In this document: positions 1 through 8,082 of the stretch, piece by piece
Numbering within the stretch: position 1 is the stretch's first letter
Layout: the number at the start of each line of letters is the position of its first letter
NCBI RefSeq assembly: GCF_900106045.1
Contig: NZ_LT629802.1
Coordinates: 1,922,001 to 1,986,000 of the forward strand
Direction: 5' to 3'
Origin: Pseudomonas mucidolens
GTDB lineage: Bacteria > Pseudomonadota > Gammaproteobacteria > Pseudomonadales > Pseudomonadaceae
DNA: 64,000 nucleotides
The notes under the pieces: model-generated
What the model was told of the DNA's origin: nothing
The model's input: the letters and a program-made list of their open reading frames with translations, nothing else
Database searches by the model: none
Position numbers and translations under genes: made by a program

Positions 1-208
1 GGGCGGCATCGAACACCTCCAGCTTGCTGGCCATGACTTGCCCCAGCAATTGCTCGAGGCGCAGCCATACGGCTTGTTTCGCCTGCGCGCTGTAGCCATT
101 CCATTGAATGACTTCATGGTGATAGCGCTTGCAGCCCCGGCACACCAGGTCGCCATAGACGGTGGAGCACAAGCCGACGCAGGGCGTCTTGATGGTTTGA
201 CTGGGCAT
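1..208 (-). CDS. DUF1289 family protein, truncated by window edge
   Basis: Reading leftward from ATG at 208, the first 69 residues are open and run off the window start. The N-terminus begins MPSQTIKTPCVGLCST and carries the cysteine pattern of small DUF1289 proteins, C-x3-C followed by CRGC, then a tryptophan-containing helix (EVIQWNGYS). The cysteines suggest metal or Fe-S binding, but the family has no firm biochemical function. It lies downstream of nrdB in the same orientation, separated from it by a hairpin. The C-terminus is outside the window, so length cannot be judged. The family call is fairly secure; function is unknown. Confidence 0.75.
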   Translation of the reverse strand, partial: MPSQTIKTPCVGLCSTVYGDLVCRGCKRYHHEVIQWNGYSAQAKQAVWLRLEQLLGQVMASKLEVFDAA

Positions 209-234
209 AAATCACGACTGCCTTGGCTAATTGC

Positions 235-262
235 CCATGGACCGCTGTCAGGCGGTCCATGG
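235..262 (-). terminator. Hairpin downstream of nrdB
   Basis: An 11-bp perfect stem (CCATGGACCGC at 235-245 with its complement at 252-262) encloses a 6-nt loop. It lies 8 bp beyond the nrdB stop codon and before the next minus-strand gene. It has no clear U-tract, so it may be a weak terminator or an mRNA-stabilising hairpin. Confidence 0.5.
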
Positions 263-270
263 ACCTGGCA

Positions 271-1521
271 TCAATCCCAGCTAAGCGCGCCACCGGTCTG
301 ATACTCGATCACCCGCGTCTCAAAGAAGTTCTTCTCTTTCTTCAAGTCCATGATTTCGCTCATCCATGGGAACGGGTTGGTGGTTCCTGGGTACTCTTCC
401 TTCAAACCGATCTGCGACAGGCGACGGTTGGCGATGAACTTGAGGTAGTCCTCCATCATCGCCGCGTTCATGCCCAAGACGCCGCGCGGCATGGTGTCGC
501 GGGCGTATTCGATTTCCAGTTGAGTCCCTTGCAGGATCATCTGGGTCGCTTCTTCCTTCATCTCGGCATCCCACAAGTGCGGGTTTTCGATTTTGATCTG
601 GTTGATCACGTCGATGCCGAAGTTCAGGTGCATCGACTCGTCGCGCAGGATGTACTGGAACTGTTCGGCGACGCCGGTCATTTTGTTGCGCCGGCCCATG
701 GACAGGATCTGGGTGAAGCCGCAGTAGAAGAAGATGCCTTCGAGGACGCAGTAGTAGGCGACCAGGTTGCGCAGCAGCTCCTTGTCGGTGTCGACGGTGC
801 CGGTTTCAAACTTCGGATCGGAGATCGAGCGGGTGTATTTCAGGCCCCAGGCGGCTTTTTTCGCGACCGACGGGATCTCGTGGTACATGTTGAAGATTTC
901 GCCTTCATCCATGGCCAGGGATTTGATGCAGTACTGGTAGGCGTGGGTGTGGATCGCTTCCTCGAAGGCCTGGCGCAGGATGTACTGGCGGCACTCGGGG
1001 TTGGTGATCAGGCGGTACACGGCCAGCACCAGGTTGTTGGCGACCAGCGAGTCGGCGGTGGAGAAGAAGCCCAGGTTGCGCATGACGATGCGACGTTCGT
1101 CGTCGGTCAGGCCTTCGGGGTTTTTCCACAGCGCGATGTCGGCGGTCATGTTGACCTCTTGCGGCATCCAGTGGTTGGCGCAGCCGTCGAGGTACTTCTG
1201 CCAGGCCCAGTCGTACTTGAAGGGCACGAGTTGGTTGAGGTCGGCGCGGCAGTTGATCATGCGTTTTTCGTCAACCGCGACCCGGGCGGCAGCGCCTTCG
1301 AGCTCGGCGAGGCCTTCGGCGACGTCGAGCTTGTCGAGGGCGGCCTTGGCCCGAACGATGGCGGCGGAGTCACTGGCGGTGACGGCACGGGCTTCGAGGG
1401 CGGCGGCAGCGCCGGCTCCGTCGAGGCGATCCATGTTGGCTTCGGTGGCGTGGCCGGCGTTGGCGCCCTTGATCACCGCTGCACCGGTGTCTTCGTTGTC
1501 GACTTCATCCCAACTCAGCAT
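271..1521 (-). CDS. nrdB: Class Ia ribonucleotide reductase, beta (radical) subunit
   Basis: This 416-aa protein is the R2 subunit, which houses the diiron-tyrosyl radical used by NrdA to reduce ribonucleoside diphosphates in the cytoplasm. Metal ligands are visible in order: Asp in FFSTADSL, Glu and His in EEAIHTHAY, Glu in VLEGIFFY, and Glu and His in [10 protein letters not shown]. The tyrosine of EAIHTHAY (about residue 195) matches the radical Tyr122 of the E. coli protein, so this is not a Phe-containing class Ic enzyme. The variable Ala-rich N-terminal extension (residues 1-80) is typical of pseudomonads. The ATG at 1521 has AAGGAG eight bases upstream. Two NrdR boxes lie in the promoter region. 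nrdA is not in the window; in Pseudomonas it usually lies just upstream, but here the next gene upstream is divergent. Confidence 0.96.
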   Translation of the reverse strand: MLSWDEVDNEDTGAAVIKGANAGHATEANMDRLDGAGAAAALEARAVTASDSAAIVRAKAALDKLDVAEGLAELEGAAARVAVDEKRMINCRADLNQLVPFKYDWAWQKYLDGCANHWMPQEVNMTADIALWKNPEGLTDDERRIVMRNLGFFSTADSLVANNLVLAVYRLITNPECRQYILRQAFEEAIHTHAYQYCIKSLAMDEGEIFNMYHEIPSVAKKAAWGLKYTRSISDPKFETGTVDTDKELLRNLVAYYCVLEGIFFYCGFTQILSMGRRNKMTGVAEQFQYILRDESMHLNFGIDVINQIKIENPHLWDAEMKEEATQMILQGTQLEIEYARDTMPRGVLGMNAAMMEDYLKFIANRRLSQIGLKEEYPGTTNPFPWMSEIMDLKKEKNFFETRVIEYQTGGALSWD

Positions 1522-1653
1522 TGAAAATACTCCTTCCTGGTCTGTCCTGACGGTGGCTGACTACTCGTCGCCCCGTTCTAAAAATATGCGGTTTGCAGGC
1601 TTCAAGGCATTGAAATGCTGCGCATAGTGTGGTCGACGCCAAGGACTCCTGCA

Positions 1654-1697
1654 CACTATATAGTGGTTATTTATTGATTTTGGCACACTATATGGTG
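1654..1697 (-). promoter_or_regulatory. Tandem NrdR boxes upstream of nrdB
   Basis: Two near-identical AT-centred palindromes, CACTATATAGTG (1654-1665, perfect) and CACTATATGGTG (1686-1697), have centres 32 bp apart, about three helical turns. Paired boxes of this form and spacing are the known binding sites of the ATP/dATP-sensing repressor NrdR upstream of ribonucleotide reductase genes. They are followed on the minus strand by nrdB. Confidence 0.85.
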
Positions 1698-1877
1698 TTT
1701 GGTTGGGGTGGTCAACGCGCAGAAAATACGCTGTCATTGAGGTTGATGAAGCGTTCAAGAGCATCAATAAAGCGCTGATCCGTGCTGACGGGCTCTGATC
1801 GGTGTCGTCTGACTGACATTCAGCACCGGGAGTGTTAGCGTTTCGGCCTTCTTTGATTCATACAAGGGGCGGCGGTC

Positions 1878-2498
1878 TTGATTACACTCGACGATCATAT
1901 TCAGGGCTTTTCTCGCTCGCCATTGACGCTCTGGAGCGATCTGGCACCCTGGGCACTGACTACCCAAGCACCGGCAATTGTGCGCCAGATGCTGACCAGA
2001 CTGCCTACCGCCGACTATGCGATCCACGACGAAATTGCCATCCATCACACGGCAGTGGTCGAAGACGGCGCGGTGCTCAAGGGCCCGCTGATCATCGGCG
2101 CCCATTGTTTTATTGCTGCTGGAGCCTATCTGCGAGGGGGCTGCTGGCTGGATGAACACTGCATTATCGGCCCCGGAGCAGAACTGAAAACCTCCTTTGT
2201 TTTCAGCGGCAGCAAGCTGGCCCACTTCAACTTTGTCGGTGACTCGGTGCTGGGGCACGGGGTCAACCTCGAAGCGGGCAGTATCGTCGCCAACTATCGC
2301 AACGAGCGGGCCGACAAGGAGGTACAGGTACGCATCGACGGCCGTTTACAGCACACCGGTTGCGAGAAATTCGGTGCGCTGCTGGGGGACCAGTGCCGGA
2401 TCGGCGCCAACGCGGTATTGGCGCCGGGAGCTGTACTCCAGCCCGGCAGCGTGGTGCGGCGTGGGCAAGTGTTCGATTGCGAAAGCCAGGACGCTTGA
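1878..2498 (+). CDS. Left-handed beta-helix (hexapeptide repeat) protein
   Basis: A 206-aa protein with hexapeptide repeats of the type I-x-x-x-A-x (for example 'AIHHTAVVEDGAVLKGPLII', then GAHCFIAAGAYLRGG and GANAVLAPGAVLQPGSVV). These form the trimeric left-handed beta-helix of acyl/acetyltransferases and nucleotidyltransferase C-terminal domains such as GlmU. No N-terminal nucleotidyltransferase domain is present. A GlmU-like sugar or lipid acyltransferase is likely, but the substrate cannot be named. The best start is TTG at 1878, preceded by AGGGG; no ATG lies close by in frame. It is transcribed away from nrdB and followed by the FecI set. Confidence 0.7.
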   Translation: MITLDDHIQGFSRSPLTLWSDLAPWALTTQAPAIVRQMLTRLPTADYAIHDEIAIHHTAVVEDGAVLKGPLIIGAHCFIAAGAYLRGGCWLDEHCIIGPGAELKTSFVFSGSKLAHFNFVGDSVLGHGVNLEAGSIVANYRNERADKEVQVRIDGRLQHTGCEKFGALLGDQCRIGANAVLAPGAVLQPGSVVRRGQVFDCESQDA

Positions 2499-2573
2499 CC
2501 GTCAGCGATAAACTGCACTGCTCCTTAAAGGCGTCAATTGCAAAAGAACGTGGTATGCCGGCGGGATATTAAA

Positions 2574-2592
2574 TAGAATGAATCTCATTTGA
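2574..2592. promoter_or_regulatory. Candidate Fur box before the FecI gene
   Basis: The 19-bp stretch 2574-2592 (TAGAATGAATCTCATTTGA) matches 11 of 19 positions of the classical Fur consensus, including AATGA and TCATT half sites. It lies 31 bp upstream of the sigma-factor start, where Fur control of FecI-type genes is expected. Confidence 0.6.
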
Positions 2593-2623
2593 GACTCACT
2601 CGCGCCGCGCAGGGTTCGCTTGT

Positions 2624-3142
2624 ATGACTGATGCCGTATTGCCAACGCCCGCCACAGAACCGAGCCTCCACACGCTGTACCGCGACCACCGCAGTTGGCT
2701 GGAAAGCTGGCTGCGGCGACGGCTTGGCAACGCCTGGGATGCGGCCGACCTCAGCCAGGACACGTTTTTGCGGATTTTGGCCAGCGCCCAGCCGGTTGCT
2801 CAATTGCAGGAACCACGGGCTTATCTAGTGACGGTGGGCAAGCGTTTACTGGTCAATTTTCATCAGCGTCGCAGCCTTGAGCAGGCTTACCTGAATGCCT
2901 TGGCGCGCTTGCCGGAAGACTGCGTGCCGTCTCCCGAACAACGCTGGCTGTTGCTGGAGACTCTGCAGGCCTTGGATGAACTGCTCGATGGATTGCCGCC
3001 AGCGGTACGTCGGGCGTTTCTCTGGAGCCAGCTGGAAGGTCTGGGGTACCGGGAGATTGCCGAGCGGCTCAAGGTCTCCGAGCGCACGGTCAAGCGTTAC
3101 ATGGCCCAGGCCTATGAACATTGTCTGTTGGTGGAACTGTGA
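2624..3142 (+). CDS. FecI-type ECF sigma factor
   Basis: A 172-aa extracytoplasmic-function sigma factor. Region 2 lies at residues 15-80 (LYRDHRSWLESWLRRRLGN, DAADLSQDTFLRIL) and region 4 at about 110-168 (LPPAVRRAFLWSQLEGLGY followed by the helix-turn-helix REIAERLKVSERTVKRY). The tryptophan and LSQDTFLR signatures are typical of iron-starvation sigma factors of the FecI/PvdS group. ATG at 2624 is preceded by AGGG. The gene overlaps the next one, encoding the FecR-like regulator, by 4 bp (GTGA). By family knowledge it would direct transcription of the downstream receptor gene when ferrisiderophore binds. A Fur-like box lies upstream. Confidence 0.93.
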   Translation: MTDAVLPTPATEPSLHTLYRDHRSWLESWLRRRLGNAWDAADLSQDTFLRILASAQPVAQLQEPRAYLVTVGKRLLVNFHQRRSLEQAYLNALARLPEDCVPSPEQRWLLLETLQALDELLDGLPPAVRRAFLWSQLEGLGYREIAERLKVSERTVKRYMAQAYEHCLLVEL

Positions 3143-4074
3143 GCCGTACCGCACCGGATGTCGCACGGGCGGCGGCGCAGTGGTTGGCGTTGCTTGAATC
3201 TGGTGGCGCCACCGAGCGTGATCACACTGGTTTGCAGCAATGGCGCGACAGTCACCCGCAACACGAACAGGCCTGGCAAAAAGCACAGATGTTGCGCCAG
3301 CGTTTTGCCGATTTGCCATCCTCCCTGGCATTGGCCAGCCTTGATCGGCCGCCACCGGGCCGCCGTGCGGTACTCAAGCGCGCCCTCGGCGTGGCGGCAT
3401 TGGTTCCGGCCGTGTGGTTGCTCGGCCGCCAGTTGCCCCTGGACGTCTGGCGCGCCGACCTGCATACCGCCACGGGGCAGCGTACACGGGTGCCGCTGGC
3501 CGATGGCAGTCAGTTGCAACTGAACACCGCCAGTGCAGTGGACGTGGACCTGGGGCGGCGGCGCATTGGTTTGCTGGAGGGCGAGTTGGCGCTGACCGTG
3601 CCAGGCGCAGCGGCACTGAACGTGCACACGCGCTTTGGCCAGGTCGTTGTCAGCCAGGCCGAAGTCTGCGTGCGTCAGTTCGCCAATGGCTGCCTGGTGT
3701 CAGTACTCACAGGCAGCGTGCGGGTGAGCGACGCACGCGGACAAGCCATCGCGCTCGGAGCTGGACAACAAGTGCGTTTGCAGCTCGCGGGGCTCGGTGC
3801 TCCGACGCCGTTCGATACTTTTCAGTTGGGTTGGCGCGACGGTGTATTGACGGCCAAGAACCAGCCATTGGGCGATTTCTTGCGCGAGTTGGAACGCTAC
3901 CGCCCGGGCGTCCTGCGCTGGGATCCGAGCCTGGAAACCTTGCGCGTTACCGGCAGTTATCGCCTGGAAGACACCGATCGCATTCTCCAGCTGCTGGCCT
4001 CGACCCTGGCGCTGGAGGTGCATTCGCGCACGCGGTATTGGGTGACATTGGCGCCGCGCAAAAAACTGGCCTGA
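3139..4074 (+). CDS. FecR-type anti-sigma factor / sigma regulator
   Basis: A 311-aa inner-membrane regulator. The N-terminal cytoplasmic domain (DUF4880-like, residues 1-75, with the conserved AAQWLALLESG and QQWRDSHPQHEQAWQ motifs) holds the sigma factor. A single membrane segment follows (about 80-100, ALGVAALVPAVWLLG), then a periplasmic FecR domain (ATGQRTRVPLADGSQLQLN) that contacts the transducer's signalling domain. GTG at 3139 overlaps the sigma-factor stop by 4 bp, indicating translational coupling. A longer TTG start at 3121 is less likely. Signal passes from outer-membrane receptor to FecR to FecI. Confidence 0.92.
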   Translation: MSRTAPDVARAAAQWLALLESGGATERDHTGLQQWRDSHPQHEQAWQKAQMLRQRFADLPSSLALASLDRPPPGRRAVLKRALGVAALVPAVWLLGRQLPLDVWRADLHTATGQRTRVPLADGSQLQLNTASAVDVDLGRRRIGLLEGELALTVPGAAALNVHTRFGQVVVSQAEVCVRQFANGCLVSVLTGSVRVSDARGQAIALGAGQQVRLQLAGLGAPTPFDTFQLGWRDGVLTAKNQPLGDFLRELERYRPGVLRWDPSLETLRVTGSYRLEDTDRILQLLASTLALEVHSRTRYWVTLAPRKKLA

Positions 4075-4078
4075 CTTT

Positions 4079-4174
4079 GTAGGAGCGAGCTTGCTCGCGA
4101 AAAACCTTAACGATAACGCGTGCATTCAGGATAAACGCGGCGCCTCGAATTCTTCGCGAGCAAGCTCGCTCCTA
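4079..4174. repeat. REPIN (paired inverted REP), copy 1
   Basis: A GTAGGAGCGAGCTTGCTCGC arm at 4079-4098 is mirrored by an inverted copy ending at 4174, with about 50 bp between that includes AAACGCGGCGCC. Related inverted pairs occur at about 36.4, 51.9 and 59.0 kb. It sits in the fecR-receptor gap and may form a strong hairpin between these genes. Confidence 0.88.
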
Positions 4175-4254
4175 GAGTATTCGTCTGAGGGCTGTCCCTT
4201 TTTTTCGTTTCGCCTGTCATCCAAGGCAAGTGAACGAAAACAGAGAGCCCTTTA

Positions 4255-6645
4255 ATGCCCGTCGTCCCGCCATCGCTGCTGCGTTTGAGTCTGCTGCTGA
4301 GCCTGAGTGCCAGCCCGTTGTGTATGCCTCTGAGCTGGGCCGAGGACGCGTCCCGGCGTGGTTATGAGGTGCCTGCTGGCAGCCTGGACAGCGCCTTGAC
4401 GCGGTTTGCCGGTTTGGCCGGGGTCAACCTGTCGGTGGACCCGGCGTTGGTCAGCGGCCTGCGCAGTCGTGGCATTTCCGGTGAGTTTGCCGTCGAGGAA
4501 GGTTTTGCGCGCCTGCTTCAGGGCTCGGGCCTGCAATTGCAGGCGGTGGGGGATCGCGCCTACACCCTGATTCCCGCTGCGCAAAGTGACACGCTCCAGT
4601 TGCCCGCGACCTCGATTCTCGGGGCCAGCACCACGCCGGTCGCCGAAACCTATGCCGGTGACCAAGTCACGCGCAAAGGCGCCCAAGGCTTGCTGGGGGA
4701 GGGCGACTTCATGGACACGCCGTTCAATCTCACCTCCTACACCGCCAAGGCGGTGAAGAACCTTCAGGCCCGCACCCTCGGTGAAATGGTTGCCAGTGAT
4801 CCGTCGGTACGTATCACCAACCCGGCAGGAGGGCGTTTCGAGCAGTTTTCCGTGCGCGGCTTCAGCCTGTTTAACAGTGACGTGTCTTACGGTGGTCTGT
4901 ATGGCGTGCTACCGACGTATGCCATCGACATGGAAATGGTCGAACGGGTCGATATCCTCAAGGGGCCTGGTGCGTTGCTCGGTGGTATCGCACCGCGCGG
5001 CAGTGTCGGCGGCGGCATCAATATCGAACCCAAGCGCGCAGCAGATGCGCCGCTGACCGAGTTCACCGGCAGCTATGCCTCGGCCGGTCAGTTCGGCGGG
5101 GCAGTGGACATAGGTCGGCGTTTCGGTGATGAACAGCAGTTTGGCGTGCGTTTCAACGGAGTGAAGCAGTCCGGCGATACCGAGTGGGATCACCAATCAG
5201 TCGATCGGGAGATGAGCGTGATTGGCCTGGACTTTCGCAAGGAGCGCGTGCGCCTGTCCCTCGACCTGGGACGCCAGGAACGCACGGCCGACGCTCCGCA
5301 GGAACGCGTAGAAGTGGCCAAGGGCAGTGTGATGCCCAAGGCTCGCGATATCCGTGACAACTTCGCCCAGTCCTGGACTTATTCCCATACCAAGGACACC
5401 TTTGGCGCGGTTCGCGGTGAGTTCGATGTCAGCGATTCGTTGATGGTCTACGCCGCCGCAGGGGCGCGCAAAGGCAACTATGACTTCCTGCGGCATGGTG
5501 TACAGGCGACCCAGAGCAATGGCGACTTCACCGTGGTGCCGCGTAGTTTTCGTCGCGATGAAGGCGTCAAAACCGTCACGCTCGGTGCTCGCAGCTGGTT
5601 CGACACCGGGGCGGTAGGGCACACGATCAACGTCAGTCTCAACCGTTTCAACATGGATTTCGACAACGCGGGCGAGCGCTACACCCCGGGCCGGAGCAAC
5701 CTCTACAACCCGGTAGAGTTACCGCACCCGGGCCAGGCCGTGCGCTGGGACACCAGCACCCACACCGAGAACCGCTTCACCAGCCTGGCGCTGGCGGACA
5801 CCCTGAGCTTTCTGGATGAGCGTGTCTTGCTGACGCTCGGCGCACGCTTGCAAAAGGTCCAGGTGACGTCCTGGAGCAACGGTGTGAAAGATCAGCCGGC
5901 GTACGACGAACAAGCCACGTCGCCGGCCGTGGGGCTGGTGGTGAAAGTCACCGATCAGTTGTCTCTGTACACCAACTACATGGAAGGCCTGAGCCAGGGT
6001 GAAACCGCACCTTCGAGCGGGGTACGTAACGAAAATGCGATTTTCCCACCGACCAAAAGCAAGCAGGTGGAAGTCGGCGCCAAGTACGACCTGGGCAACT
6101 TCGGCATGAGCGCCAGTGTGTTCCAGATTAAACAACCGGCCTATGGCATCGATGCCGAGGGGTTCTTCAAACCCAATGGCGAGCTACGCAACCAGGGGCT
6201 GGAGTTGAACCTGTTCGGGGAGCCCGCCAAAGGCCTGCGCTTGCTCGGTGGTGTGATGCTGCTCGACAGCGAGCAAACCAAGACTGCTCAAGGCCTGACG
6301 GATGGCAAGCGCGGCACCGGCGCGCCAGTGGCCAACGTCAACCTCGGGGCCGAATGGGACATCGAGCATCTGCAAGGCTTGACCCTGACTGCCCGCGCCA
6401 TTCACACCGGTGCACAGTACCTGGACGCCGCCAACCAGCAAAAAATCGATGACTGGGAACGCTACGACCTGGGCGCACGTTACAGTTTCAAGCTGGACGA
6501 AAAACCGGTGACCCTGCGCGCCACCGTAGAGAACGTACTGGACACCACCTACTGGGCTTCGGCCGCCACCTCCAGTGACAGCGCTCCAGGCTTGACCCTG
6601 TCGACGCCGCGCACCTGGCTGGTCTCGGCAACAATCGGCTTTTGA
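4255..6645 (+). CDS. TonB-dependent ferrisiderophore receptor with signalling domain (transducer)
   Basis: A 796-aa outer-membrane receptor. It has a signal peptide of about 29 residues ending SWA, and a secretin/TonB N-terminal (STN) domain at about 36-95 (YEVPAGSLDSALTRFAGLAG) that marks it as a transducer. A plug domain follows at about 150-255 (LQARTLGEMVASDPSVRI, FSVRGFSLFNSD, VDILKGPGALLGG), then the beta-barrel, ending in TPRTWLVSATIGF with the terminal Phe needed for outer-membrane insertion. It imports an iron-siderophore complex using TonB energy and signals to the upstream FecR/FecI pair. The specific siderophore cannot be read from sequence; the plug and barrel resemble hydroxamate/ferrioxamine-type receptors. 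A REP pair in the 180-bp gap suggests it has its own sigma-dependent promoter. Confidence 0.92.
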   Translation: MPVVPPSLLRLSLLLSLSASPLCMPLSWAEDASRRGYEVPAGSLDSALTRFAGLAGVNLSVDPALVSGLRSRGISGEFAVEEGFARLLQGSGLQLQAVGDRAYTLIPAAQSDTLQLPATSILGASTTPVAETYAGDQVTRKGAQGLLGEGDFMDTPFNLTSYTAKAVKNLQARTLGEMVASDPSVRITNPAGGRFEQFSVRGFSLFNSDVSYGGLYGVLPTYAIDMEMVERVDILKGPGALLGGIAPRGSVGGGINIEPKRAADAPLTEFTGSYASAGQFGGAVDIGRRFGDEQQFGVRFNGVKQSGDTEWDHQSVDREMSVIGLDFRKERVRLSLDLGRQERTADAPQERVEVAKGSVMPKARDIRDNFAQSWTYSHTKDTFGAVRGEFDVSDSLMVYAAAGARKGNYDFLRHGVQATQSNGDFTVVPRSFRRDEGVKTVTLGARSWFDTGAVGHTINVSLNRFNMDFDNAGERYTPGRSNLYNPVELPHPGQAVRWDTSTHTENRFTSLALADTLSFLDERVLLTLGARLQKVQVTSWSNGVKDQPAYDEQATSPAVGLVVKVTDQLSLYTNYMEGLSQGETAPSSGVRNENAIFPPTKSKQVEVGAKYDLGNFGMSASVFQIKQPAYGIDAEGFFKPNGELRNQGLELNLFGEPAKGLRLLGGVMLLDSEQTKTAQGLTDGKRGTGAPVANVNLGAEWDIEHLQGLTLTARAIHTGAQYLDAANQQKIDDWERYDLGARYSFKLDEKPVTLRATVENVLDTTYWASAATSSDSAPGLTLSTPRTWLVSATIGF

Positions 6646-6656
6646 TTACGGCCAGT

Positions 6657-6705
6657 GCGGCGAGCTGAACGTTGCCCGACTGTGGCAACGATCAGCTCGC
6701 GCCGC
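6657..6705. terminator. Hairpin between convergent receptor and aminotransferase genes
   Basis: GCGGCGAGCTGA (6657-6668) pairs with TCAGCTCGCGCCGC (6692-6705) with a 2-nt bulge, and an inner GTTGCC/GGCAAC stem extends it. It fills the 66-bp gap between convergent genes and is probably a bidirectional terminator. Confidence 0.65.
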
Positions 6706-6711
6706 AATCAT

Positions 6712-7860
6712 TCAGCGGTTGAGCAAGCTGCGCTGCATGCGCGCAATGCCTTCTTCGAGCATCGCCCTCGGACAGCCGAAGTTCAAGCGCACAAACTGTT
6801 GGCTGTCGTCAGCAAATTCCAGGCCGGCACTCAAGCCGACCTTGGCCTGTTCGAGGAAAAACTGCTGCGGGTCATTCAGCCCCAGTGCGCTGCAATCCAG
6901 CCACGCCAGGTAGGTGCCTTGAGGGGCATGCATCACCACCCCCGGCAAGCGTTTTTGCACTGCATCCAACAGGTAGTCGCGATTGTCTTGCAGGTATGCG
7001 ACCAGCGCTTGCAGCCATGCGCCGCATTGACTGTAGGCGGCCCAGGTGGCTTCCAACCCCAGTGGGCTGACGCTGTCGACCATGCCACGGCGTGCCTTGT
7101 TGAAGCGTTCGCGAATAGCGGCGTCCTGAACCACGGCAAAGCAGGTTTTTAAACCCGCGACGTTATAGGCCTTGCTCGCCGACATCAGGGTAATGGTGCG
7201 CCGCGCAATCTCCGGGCTCAGCGATGCGGTGGGGATGTGCCGGCGGCCGTCAAAACACAGCTCGGCGTGAATCTCATCAGAGATGATCAGTGCGCCGTGC
7301 TCCAGGCACGCGGTGGCGACGGCGAGCAATTCTTCACGGGGGAACACCTTGCCGATCGGATTGTGAGGATTGCTCAGCAGCAGGGCGCCCGCACCCTCCA
7401 ACGCCTGGCGCAGGGCCGGCAGGGGCGTCAGGTATTCGCCCTGACTGCTCAGTTCAAACGGAACCTCGATCTTTGGCAAATCCCAGTTGCCCGCCGCGTG
7501 GCGCAAGGGCGCATAGTTGGGCGTTTGCAATACCACCGACTGACCTGGCGTGACAAAGGCGTTCAAGGCCATGTTGAAGCCCGGTTCCACACCGGGCAGG
7601 AACAGCAATTCATCGGGTTGCACGCGCCAGGCGTACTTGTGCCAAAGGTCGGCAACAATCGCCTCGCGCACTTGCGCGCGGGCCACGCTGTAACCGAGCA
7701 TCTGTTGGTCCAGGCGCTGGTGCAGCACCTCAAGGATCGCCGCTGGCGCAGCGATGTCCATGTCGGCAATCCACATCGGCAGCACGTCTTCGGGGTAGCG
7801 ACTCCACTTGGTGCTGCCGGTACCGAAACGCGGGTGAATCGTATCGAAATCAAAACTCAT
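6712..7860 (-). CDS. MalY/PatB-type PLP aminotransferase (C-S lyase)
   Basis: A 382-aa fold-type I PLP enzyme of the MalY/PatB group, whose members cleave cystathionine-like C-S bonds and can act as aminotransferases. The N-terminal signature is visible (FDTIHPRFGTGSTKWSRYP, then LPMWIADMD). The PLP-phosphate region contains LLLSNPHNPIGKVF, the PLP ring contact SDEIHAEL, and the Schiff-base lysine is in SASKAYNVAGLK. A C-terminal arginine in FVRLNFGCPR binds the substrate carboxylate. ATG at 7860 is preferred over an in-frame TTG at 7893, because homologues start at MSFDFD; the ribosome-binding site is weak for both. It stands alone, convergent with the receptor gene. Confidence 0.9.
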   Translation of the reverse strand: MSFDFDTIHPRFGTGSTKWSRYPEDVLPMWIADMDIAAPAAILEVLHQRLDQQMLGYSVARAQVREAIVADLWHKYAWRVQPDELLFLPGVEPGFNMALNAFVTPGQSVVLQTPNYAPLRHAAGNWDLPKIEVPFELSSQGEYLTPLPALRQALEGAGALLLSNPHNPIGKVFPREELLAVATACLEHGALIISDEIHAELCFDGRRHIPTASLSPEIARRTITLMSASKAYNVAGLKTCFAVVQDAAIRERFNKARRGMVDSVSPLGLEATWAAYSQCGAWLQALVAYLQDNRDYLLDAVQKRLPGVVMHAPQGTYLAWLDCSALGLNDPQQFFLEQAKVGLSAGLEFADDSQQFVRLNFGCPRAMLEEGIARMQRSLLNR

Positions 7861-8024
7861 GAGGGGCGCTCGTGTCAGGAAGGCTGGCGGCAAATGAGGT
7901 TGATTCTAACCGCATACTACTGACACGCCAGAGCTGATTATCAACCGGCCCGGCATGACGGCCATGACGGCGTGGGCGATCAAACGTAGGTCGATATGAA
8001 AGGCAATCAACTTTAAAACAGTCA

Positions 8025-8055
8025 ATCCCGCTACGCCCTCAGCAGCGCGCGGGAT
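8025..8055 (-). terminator. Possible terminator of the 2173-aa NEL gene
   Basis: ATCCCGC (8025-8031) and GCGGGAT (8049-8055) form a 7-bp stem with a 17-nt loop, 27 bp past the stop codon. On the minus strand it is followed by TGACTGTTTT. The short stem makes this a tentative call. Confidence 0.45.
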
Positions 8056-8082
8056 GTTCTATTTGACGTGTCAGAGGAGAGA

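Noticed and set aside
223..1524. 433-codon plus-strand frame opposite nrdB
   Set aside because: Mirror of nrdB, whose metal ligands and NrdR-regulated promoter are unmistakable.
1561..1767. 68-codon minus-strand frame in the nrdB upstream region
   Set aside because: It covers the NrdR boxes, has no ribosome-binding site, and overlaps the regulatory region.
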